Shown: piece after piece, positions 45,447-55,036 of the stretch
Position numbering within the stretch: position 1 is the stretch's first letter
Layout: each line of letters opens with the position of its first letter
DNA from: Areca catechu
Taxonomy: Eukaryota > Streptophyta > Magnoliopsida > Arecales > Arecaceae
NCBI GenBank assembly: GCA_021397845.1
Contig: CM038049.1
Span: 105,802,877-105,866,876, forward strand
Length of the DNA stretch: 64,000 nucleotides
Direction of reading: 5' to 3'
Program-made: the position numbers and the translations under genes
Notes under the pieces: model-generated
Told to the model about the DNA's origin: nothing
The model's input: only the letters and a program-made list of their open reading frames with translations
The model's database searches: none

Positions 45447-46604
45447 TTGATGATCTTTTTAGTAGTGATGGATCCACGTGATGTTCGGGATTTATGGAGT
45501 GTAGTTCTGAAATGCATTAAGGCTGATGCTTTGTGTAGTAAGGGTCCCAATAATTCTATTAACATCAGCAGAATAGAAGTATCAAGGGATGGATTCGGTA
45601 TCCCAGATGTGCCCAAGGATCTATTTGTCGAAGAATGGGTACAAGCTTTCCTCTAGGTAACGAGTGATCGTCAAGCATTCAAGACGAGGTCTAAAGAATC
45701 TAGAGATGCAGCCTTTGAGTCAATTATCCAGTTGGCTAGTCACCTCAACTATTTCATAGAAGCAATCGAAGCTGCTGAAGCAAAGGTCATTGCGATAGAG
45801 AGGAAAGTCATAGATGCCAAAAGGAGCTTAGCAAAGCTAAGATTCATGCTTCTTAGCAGAAGAGGAGTTTCACAAACAGAAGAAATGTGTAGATGGGCTA
45901 TGGAAGGATGTTATTCATTCAGCAATAAAGTTGGGCAAAGCAGGTAGTTCTCTAGCGAATATGCACCGAAGGAGCAAGCTTTTTTGAATGCCTAGATAGA
46001 AATGGTCGAAGTAGAAAAAAGGTCTCAAGTTAAAATTGATGACATTAATGTCAAGGTGGATAGCCGAATTCAATAGCTATGAGAAGAACCTAATTCAGCT
46101 AGATACAAAAATGCATGGCTATGGAAGGAAATTTGTCTTGCTCGCAACCAAAAACAAGGTGGTGGTTTTTTATAACAAGAAGGGAGAATTTTGCAAGTGG
46201 AATGGGCTAGAGGTGAGGCCTTGGCTGAGGTTCAATTCCTTTAGGGGGCACTGGAAGAAAAAAAGAATAGGGATGTAGCCTCTTTCCAATGGATCCAAAA
46301 CCACCAGATCACAAAGATGGAAAACATATCCTTGCATACCTATTTAGATGTGACCAAGGTAACTATTGACGGATTAAGGAGACGCAATGACGATTATGAT
46401 AATGAGATCATGAGATTACAAAGTAAGGTGTCCTTGGCTGAAACACATGCCGAAATTGCTGAAACTCAACTCTGTCATGCCAAAAGCAAAGCATGTGAAG
46501 CTAGATCCAAAGATTATTTGCTTTTGGTGGCTCAAATTCTTTTAGAAGCTGAAGCGCATTTACTTCGGGTTCCCATCACCGAGCGAGCGTTGTCATCCCT
46601 TTAA
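45447..46604 (+). pseudogene. Broken ORF with coiled-coil segments, probably a retroelement accessory gene
   Basis: Plus-strand open pieces follow one another through several stops and frame changes. 45447-45656 ends with GIPDVPKDLFVEEWVQAFL, 45732-45947 contains AIEAAEAKVIAIERKVIDA, and 46317-46604 has EIMRLQSKVSLAETHAEIAE. The heptad-like Ala/Glu/Lys pattern indicates a coiled coil, as in the C-terminal half of the antisense gypsy ORF in this window. That comparison rests on general character and not on aligned residues. I do not recognise a family. Confidence 0.35.
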
Positions 46605-47647
46605 GTGAGCTAGATGAATCGTGAGTCGGCACAAAGGAATTAGGATCCTTGTTCATTGTAATCTTTATTCTTTTTCTCTCTATCTTAATCTTATATCACC
46701 TTTAAAATGAATGCAAGAATTTTTTTGGAGTATTGCAATTCGATATTTTTGAGCATTCCATTATTGTAAAGAATTTTGACTTGATTAATTTTTATTTGAT
46801 ATTTTTTGGGAGGGACATTAGGGCATCCAAAATCCTTTGTCTATTAAATCATGTTTAATTCTTGAATCTCTTTTAATATGGTATATCATTCCAAGGAATG
46901 TTTTATCATGGGGAATGATGAGTATTAATGATATCATGATGGCTCAAGGTGGTGTGGTGCTCGAGAGAGGTTGTAACCTCTTCATGCAAAAGACGATGAG
47001 ACAGTAAGGGGTGCTTTGAAGCTAGTGATCCACGAGGCATGACCTGGCAACCTCCTGGCACCATTTGTCAACCATCTAGCTACTCGATTTTGTTTTAACT
47101 ACATTTGGACCATCAAAGGGTTTTTATAAATAAGAGGATCCTTGGTGCCTCACCTTCTACTTTCAAAGTACTCTTCTTCCTCCTTCCATCTCTTCTTTCT
47201 TAGGATTTTCTAATTAACTATCTCTAGTGAGTTCCACCAGCATTTGCTATAATTCTCGCTTTCTCTCCCCTATTTAGATCGCTCATGTTTTGTCTTAGGT
47301 TTGGTTAGGAGGTTTCCCATTGCTTTTAAGATAGTATTGCTCAAGATTCTAGTATGTTCTCAGTTGTAATTTTCTAGGAGTTCATTTTATTTATTTTTGG
47401 AGTATTTTTTTCTTAATTTTTAGGTATTTTGCTTGATTTCATTATATCAAGTGGTGCGGGCACCAGGATACGAAAGAGGCTCCAAGCAAATCAGGTCGAT
47501 CCAAGCTCTATATGGATTACAAGTGAATAAACCATATTCCAATTTTATCTTCAACTTTATTTTTAATTTCAGCATTCGTCCTGTAATTAGAGTTGAGTCC
47601 ATTCCAATTTTAATTTTAATTTAGTTTTGTTAAGCTCAATTTAGTCT
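46605..47647. other. Intergenic, no gene seen
   Basis: AT-rich sequence without convincing ORFs. T-rich stretches around 47400-47640 precede the next LTR. Confidence 0.45.
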
Positions 47648-48717
47648 TGTTGGGATCAATTTAATCTCGTAAATAGTTGGATCTTGTAATTAGACAAGTT
47701 GGGTTCAAGTTGGATTCACATTGGATAAGATCAAGACCATGAAGCATCAAGATGGGATGGAGCAAACCACACCAACCACCTTGCCATGTTGGAGCACCAC
47801 CTCACCACGCCAAGATGGGAAGCCACCTCACCTCCCATGCCATATCATGATGCCACCTCACCTCCATTTGGGTGCCCAAGAGTTTTGAACTTGAATTCAA
47901 GTTGTAACTCCCCCACTTATCTTTCCACTCTTCATGCATAAATCTCACTTATTATCCCTCTACTCTTTACTCCACTCTTTAAGTTTGTAATTTGAATTTG
48001 AAAGGACTAGGGAAGTCTATAAATATTTCTAATCCTCTTCTAATCAAGCATGTTATGTTATGAATGAAATTTGAAGTTCTTTTTCCTCCATTGCAATCTT
48101 TTTGCTCTGCTACTCCGTGAGGGAGAAGGGCGTGAGGCCCAACTATTGTTCTAGCTCCAAAAAGTCTCCACCAACCGGCTCTTCCAACATCTAAGAAATT
48201 GCCATCAAGCCTTTTCTTTCCCTTTCCTATCTCCATTGTTCTTGCTTTGTTTATTCCCAACCCTTCATGCCCATTCATGTTCTTTGTTTTGCAGGATCCC
48301 TCAAGTGCTTCCAATCAAGGACGGTGTCCTCTTTGCCTCTAAACTAATAGCAAGAAGTTCTATATTCGAGGAAGAGATAGCCTTTTCATCCAGTCATCAA
48401 TCTTCAAGTGTTGAAGAGTGATCCCATTACAAGGAATTCTTGAGTTCATTGTTGGTACAAAATCCCTCCCTTTCCTCTAAGGTCTGAAATATTGAATAGA
48501 GTTTTATCCTAATCAGATGATTTCTCAATCAAGAAGGTCCATTTTTTTTACTTGCATGTGATTTGCACTGTGGGATACCAACTATCTCTTTATTAGTCTT
48601 CTTTAGTATACTTAATCACTCCTTTATTGCTGAATCTTGCTATTATGTTTAGGGTTATTGCTTAACTTTAATTACTCAATCTCTTTATGTAAAATTTTTC
48701 ATCACCATCCTACACCA
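47648..48717 (+). repeat. 5' LTR of a further LTR retrotransposon (start approximate)
   Basis: The right edge is set by CCTACACCA followed by ATC and a PBS. The proposed start, TGTTGGGATC at 47648, is the first TG in a suitable context. No second LTR is visible, so the left boundary is uncertain. Confidence 0.55.
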
Positions 48718-48721
48718 ATCT

Positions 48722-48734
48722 TGGTATCAGAGCA
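48722..48734 (+). other. Primer-binding site (tRNA-Met type)
   Basis: TGGTATCAGAGCA lies four bases after the proposed LTR end. Confidence 0.75.
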
Positions 48735-49556
48735 TGGTAGATTAGGACATGCATGCATAAATGCTGAAATTTCTGCATATGTTAAAATTTCTGCATATTA
48801 GGACATAGATCTGAAAATTAATTCAATAATTATTCAGATCTAAGTTTAATTTAGCATCTAACATCAATATTTGCTAGTTCAAACCAGGTCTGAAATCTCT
48901 TTCATAGATTTTAGATCTAAAATTTTAAAAATTATTGCATCATTTTCATTCTTTGATCTAAGGTTTCACGCCTCCTGAGTGGGTATACGAAAGTATACTG
49001 TCATGATCCGTGGGAGTAATGAGTTACGGTCGGACGTGAGATCCTTAGATCAAAGGTTTGATGTGCTAGTTGCTTGCTTGATGTGTGATTGCATGAATTT
49101 GCCAAAGTGATTGCATGAATTACATAATTTTTCTTGTTAGCACATTGAACACCCTACAATTTCCGGCACATTTCAAATTTAAATTTTTCCACCATGAATT
49201 TTGGAATTTAGAATTTTAAATTTTAAATTTTGAATTTTGAATTCTGAAATTTGAAATTTGAAAATTTAAATTTCAAATTTAAATTAAAAAATTAAATTTC
49301 AAATTTTAAATTAAAAATTTAAATTTTAAATAACTAGTTTTAAATTGTATTGATTAGTTAAGATTGTTGTGATGTTGCATTCATTCTAAATCACTTAAGG
49401 GCAATGATATCATAAGATAAGGGAAGGATTTCATCACCTTTCCTTAGCCCAAAAATAACCCACCTCATCTTGCATCAAACCGAAGCCTTAAATAAAATTG
49501 AGTAGAAACCTAATTAGAACTAGGGACACCAACAGGTCAAGCTCAAGTAGTGTGTT
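48735..49556 (+). other. Leader of the same element, cut by the Sirevirus-type insertion
   Basis: Non-coding leader sequence with a self-complementary AAATTT-rich low-complexity block at about 49170-49330. It ends at 49556 where the next LTR begins (last five bases GTGTT, the presumed TSD of that element). Confidence 0.6.
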
Positions 49557-51342
49557 TGTTGCCCAGGTGGCTATCCAAGAGGGGGGTGAATTGGAAATTT
49601 AAAATTTTAAAGTAAGATAATGTGTAATTAAAAAATCCTTATAAGTGTTAGGTGCTATGACAGAGTAAGAAATTGCAGAAGCTAAATAGAGTCAGGTAAG
49701 CACAACACAAACACACAAAATTTATAGTGGTTCGGAACAACCCAGCTCCTACGTCCACTACCCAAGAAACCACTTGGAATTTCACTATATTCACACCTGA
49801 ATATAGTAAGATTATTTTGCAGGATCACAATTCAAAACCTCTATACTTTGATTTTAATGGGATCACCAAAAAAAACCCAACACCCTTTGGTTTTAAACAG
49901 AATCACCAAAGAAACCCAACTTGGTTTTCCTAGGATCACCAAGAACCTAACTTGGTTTTACCAGGATCACCAAGAATCCAACACTTGGTTTTTATCAAGG
50001 CTCTCCAAGAACCTATTTGGTTTTTCAACCGGGCTCACCAATAACCCAAAACCAATTCAAAAAATGAATTGAAATAAATATAACAAAAATGACAAACTCA
50101 ATTTGCCGGATAGTTGCCGGTGTAGCTTATGAGAAGTCTACATGGATTGTACTTGAATGTGCTTTAATTGCTTTAGTGGCTTCTTCCCAAATTGTTTCAA
50201 GCTTCAGATTAAAGTTGATGAAGACTTGAAGGCTGACTTGAATGCTCTTGTGCTCTCTTCTCTAGTTGGTAGGTAAGATATTCAATGAAGCTCTCTTTTC
50301 TTTGAAGAACTCTCAAATAATCGCTTCAAGGAAGTTCAAATCTTTCAAATATAAGGTCTTCCACCACTCCAAGGTAGTTTAAGATGTTGTAGACCATTGG
50401 GATGTGACATATGACCATTGGAGCACTTTTTGGCATTCAAAAAGAAATTCTGGAACTAGTCATTAGATACCTGAAGGCGATATTCGAGTCAGCTCGAATT
50501 CCCATGAGTCGGCTCGGATCCCCTCGAGTTAGCTCGGATCCTTCGAGTCGCCAAATCTTCAGTGCAGTCGGCTCTTTGTCTCAGGGAGCAAAACTTCACT
50601 CTTGACGAGTCGGGTCTTGATAGCTCGGGTCGGTTCGAACTTCTGTCTTTGAAAATCTTGAACTCGAGGAGTCGGCCCTTTTGATCTTTGGTCGGCTCTT
50701 TTTCTCAGGTTCTGAAAACATCACTCTAGAAGAGTCAGCTCATTGCAGTTCAGGTCGGCTCGCTTTCTCAAGTCTTCAAAATTAGGTCTGGCAAAGTCGG
50801 CTCTTTTTTGGTTCAGGTCGGCTTGCCTGACTGTTCTTAGAAATCTTCAAAAACTAGACTCTGGAAGAGTCGGCTCGGACAAATTCTAGTCGACTCGGAT
50901 TCACTAGAGTCGGCTCGGTTACTTTCAAGTCGGCTCGGATCGCACGTACCAGAATCCTTGTTGCGTGCCATAAGATGGAGTTGGCTCTTCATCATGCTGG
51001 GTCGGCTTGAGTAATTTTTTCAGGATTTTTATAATTGAACTTAAGAAAAACTCTCACCAACACTATTACATTTTTCAAGCAAACCAACTCAAAATAATTC
51101 TAAGGCACGCACACAAATAGAAGTAACCCTTTTCACGTGAATTTTTCTTAGCTTTTTCATTGGGTTCTTCTTTACAACAATAGATTATAACACAACTCAA
51201 AACAATAATTAAAGATGTAGGAGTTGAAGTTTGAACAATTAAATCATCCTATAAAAACTTGTAAAACACTTGAAGAGTTGTTAAAAATAAATGTACATGC
51301 TTCAATATTTGGTTATCATCAAAATTACTTATGGGGTCAACA
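49557..51342 (-). repeat. 3' LTR of the Sirevirus-type element, 1786 bp
   Basis: On the minus strand it starts TGTTGACCCCATAAGT at 51342, right after the polypurine tract, and ends ACCTGGGCAACA at 49557. It contains a dense array of GAGTCGGCTCG-type motifs at 50470-50960, CCATTGG motifs at 50394 and 50414, and a TATA-like CCTTATATTT (minus) at 50347-50356. Confidence 0.9.
50347..50960 (-). promoter_or_regulatory. U3 promoter module with GAGTCGGCTCG array
   Basis: About 15 copies or variants of GAGTCGGCTCG (also AGTCGACTCGG and GAGTCAGCTC) lie between 50470 and 50960. Toward the transcription start come two CCAAT-type motifs and then a TATA-like box at 50347-50356. The layout matches the modules at 21426-21930 and 52975-53445, with a diverged array motif. 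Confidence 0.65.
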
Positions 51343-51830
51343 ATCTCCCCCTTTTTGATGATGACAAAATACTGGGCATGAAAAATTCTTTACACTTTAC
51401 ATGTATAAAAGTATTTGAAAGAAATATTCATATATATTAGAGCTAACTAAATTTGTAAATAAGTATCAGAGCTCAAGAGATGATATCATTATATATCATC
51501 AAAGTATTAAACTTTTCATGCTTCATAATATTATAATTAGCACAAAACATGGAGTATCAGAGTTTTGAAAAAGAATATTGACATAATTAAGATTAATTTG
51601 TAAAGCAATATCAATCAGAGCAAAACCATTCAAGAGAATCTCCCCCTTTCTTTAGGTTTTAAAGTAATTAAGCAGTTAGGTCCAATTGAACACTATCACT
51701 TTTATGCTCCCCCTTTTTCGTTCTTTTTATGCACTTTAAGAATAATTGGTAGGATGCTTAACATAGATGTTAGAAATTTTCATGACAACTCAACATAGAT
51801 ACCATTCATACCATTCTCCTCTTTTTTGTC
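51343..51830 (-). other. Polypurine tract and upstream extra copies
   Basis: The tract next to the LTR reads (minus) AAAAAGGGGGAGATTG at 51342-51357. Further G5-containing copies lie at about 51638-51650 and 51702-51715, with a weaker one near 51810. Multiplied polypurine tracts upstream of the 3' LTR are a reported Sirevirus feature. Confidence 0.8.
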
Positions 51831-52703
51831 AATCAATCAAAAAGGTGAGATTTATAAAGTCTTTAATTTTTGTTTGAGATAATTTCACTTTCTCAAATTG
51901 GAAATTCTAATTAAAAATTCATCATAGTTGTATCAAAAATATTGTATGAATAGAACAATAACTCATCATAACAAAAGATCTTTCATTTCATTGAGAAATA
52001 TGCCATACAAGGTGAGAAAGAAAGTGCATTCATATTGTAAAAGATAAAAAGTAGAGCATTAAAAGAGTCAGAAGTACAACCAAAAGACTAGCTAAACAAT
52101 CTATTCTTCTTCTTCTTCACTAGAAGAAGAGGAGCCAACCTCTATAACCTTATCAGAGGTCTTAGTTTTTAGGAGTTTAAACCTTAAATCCCTAAATCTA
52201 GTTCTAATAGGGACTCTAAAAGTCTTAGTCTTCTTGGTTTTGGATTTCTTCTTGGTTTCAACAGGTTTGGGTTTGATTATGGATGGATCAGATGAAAGAA
52301 TAGGAGCAGGAGTCTCAAGTGACTCCTTGAAGATCTGTACAGGAGTATCTTCAGCAACAACTGTTTCTTTTTATGATAGCAGCAAGATACTTCTGATTTC
52401 TTCTTTAAAATCCTTCATTTCCTTTTTCATTTTTTCTTTGTGAAGCTTCTATTTAGATCTCATTTCTTACAAGCTGGCATTAATTGAATTTCTCATTTCA
52501 TCAATTACAGAATTCATGTGATCTGTCACTAAATTTGAGATTGTTTCCATCTTTTGAAATATTAACTCCTTAAGGTTAGATGGAGTAATCATTATACCTT
52601 CAGATCTTTCTTCAATAGAAGTAGCTCCATCATCTTCTGAGGAAGTAGCAGCTAACTGACTAGATATCTTCTTTATCCATACTCTTTCTTGTAGTTTGTA
52701 ACC

Positions 52704-54370
52704 TATTGACTCCATTATTGATTTTGATGATAAGCAAAACAGTTAAGTATAAGTTGAGGACTAATGATTTCTTTAAAGTATGTTTTTATTGAAAAAGGTA
52801 CTCACAAATTTAAAGAAGCTTATTTGTTTGAAGAAGCCAAGTTTGAATGAAAAGGATTGCTCAAAGAGGACTTGGAATATCAAGAATTGCTTGATTGGAT
52901 TGTTGAGTTGAAGTGGAAATGTGTTTCAGCTCAAGTTCAGCCCTTTTTTGTGAAGTTTTCAATGAGGTGTCGACTCAAAGTGTCGATACATAGAAGTGAA
53001 GTGTCGACTCAAGCCGGTACGCAATGATATTTCAAATGGCATGGCTGAAGTGTCAACACATGGACCTAAAGTATCGACTCAAAGTGTCGACACATGGATC
53101 AACACATCGTCTAAGATTTTCAAGCTATAGAACTTGCTGAAAATGAAGAACAGCTGAAGTGTCGACACATGGAAGCAAGGTGTCGACTCAAGGTGTCGAC
53201 TCAACTGAGTAAGTGTCGACACATCTGAGATTTTCAAGGAATCAGATTGGAGATATTTGAATTGGGTGTCGACTCAAGAAGTTCAAGTGTTGACCTTATG
53301 TATCGACTCATAGTCTGAAGTGTCGACACATGAAGTTCTGAGAATTTTTCAAGTGCAGAATTTGTCCGTTTTGCCCTCCAATGGCTAGTTTTTCAAGTCT
53401 AATAGCTAGAAATGGGATTTGAGGCCTTGGAGAAGTATTTATATGCTCCAAATCAAATCAAATGAACAACTATTGAATATTATTGAAGAAGATAAGAAAA
53501 TAGCATTCAAGTGAGAGCTTTAACTCCTATTCTTTGAAGATTCAACTACTCTCAAGCAAAAGCAAACCTCCAAGAATTCAAGATCCTTAAAGAGCATTAA
53601 AGATCAACCATTCTTGAGCATTCAAGAGGCTTCAACAAGTTCAAAGCATCCTTACATCGAGCTTCAAAGAGATACCCACTTTGTTTAGAAAGCTTACTTT
53701 GTTTCATTACTTCAAATCTTTATTTGTCGTAAGGGTTCTTGGTTAGCCTATTGTAAAACCAACGGAGGTTATTGGTGAGCCTTTGAAAACTAATTAGGTT
53801 GGTGGTTAGCCCGCAAAACCACTTAGGTTCTTGGTTAGCCTAAAAAACCAAGTGAGGTTATTTGTGAGCCTTTGAAAATCAATTAGGTTGGCGGTTAGCC
53901 TGCAAAACCACTTAGGTTCTTGGTTAACCCGGAAAACCAAGGGAGGTTATTGGTTAGCCTTTGAAAACCAATTAGGTTCTTAGTTAGCCCGTAAAACCAA
54001 GTGAGGTTTTGACTTGTTGGCCTTGTGAAAACAAGTTGGGTTTTTGATTAGTGAGCCCACCAAACTAGTCAACTATAATTGGGTGTGATTATAGTGAATT
54101 CCCAAGGAGATCTTGGGGAGTAGATGTAGGTGCATTGGATAGCACCAAACCACTATATTTCTTAGTCTTTGTGGTTGATTGATCTCTCTACTTGCTTTTC
54201 TTTTATTTCTCTTTATTTCTGCTGCACTTTTATTTAAGAGCATTACATTTGAATTAATAGTACATCGCATAATTAATTATTGAATTGGATTGCATTGGAT
54301 CAAGTAAAGTAATTTCTAATTTTTAGAGAGCCAATTAACCCCCCCTCTTGGATTTCATTACTGGGCAACA
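52704..54370 (+). mobile_element. Solo LTR of Sirevirus type, 1667 bp, in the post-pol ORF
   Basis: It begins TATTGACTCCATTATTGA (TG altered to TA) and ends ATTACTGGGCAACA, and is flanked by an exact 5-bp TSD, TAACC (52699-52703 and 54371-54375). Without the insert the flanking post-pol ORF reads through (GY then KLQERVW). It has about nine GTCGAC motifs at 52975-53335, a CCAAT motif (GCCCTCCAATGGCTAG, 53373) and a TATA box (TATTTATATG, 53436). It belongs to the same family as the LTR at 20631-21942. Confidence 0.9.
52975..53445 (+). promoter_or_regulatory. U3 promoter module in the solo LTR
   Basis: The order is an array of GTGTCGACTC/GTGTCGACAC motifs, then GCCCTCCAATGGCTAG at 53373-53388, then TATTTATATG at 53436-53445. 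This is the best preserved of the three related modules in the window. Confidence 0.7.
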
Positions 54371-55036
54371 TAACCCATTCTTTTCAGTGAATTAAAGGAA
54401 TAAGTGTCAGAGTGATGTAGAGGCTTGCCTATCTCATTGGTTAAGTCAACTCCTGCTTCTTCAAATAGTAGAGTAAAAACCATACTGTAGGGTAGGTAGG
54501 CTTTAACTTTCCTAGCTGCTTCAGTCATTTGAATCATCATTATATAAGGAAGGTTGAGAGGCTTTTCTTCAATCAGATGTCCTATAAAAGTCATGTCTTT
54601 TTCACTGACCCAGTCAAAGCGACCGGTTTTGGGAATAAATATTCTACTGACCATATTGTTAAGAAGTCTCATTTCTTTTGACAGTAAGTTGGCCTGAACA
54701 TGTTGAACGGAGCTCATGTCTTCTTTTTCCAAAATGAGCTTTAGAGTGTGTTCTTTGTCCGGTAGAGTAAGCTCAGTGGCACCGTCCATTGACATTTGAA
54801 GCAAATTGCCCAACTTTTCTTCATCCACAATTACTTTCACTCCCTAAACAGTTGATTACAATGATACTCTTTAAGAACTATATTTTCATAAAAAATTCGT
54901 ACTAGTGAGGGGTAGGTTAAAATGTCCAAAGAATAGAAATGCTTCCAACCCTGGTAGTCTATCCATCTTCCGATCTTCATTTTCATTTCTTTTAGGAAGG
55001 AGAAATCTATTCTTCTTCAGCAAATGATAGGCTGGT

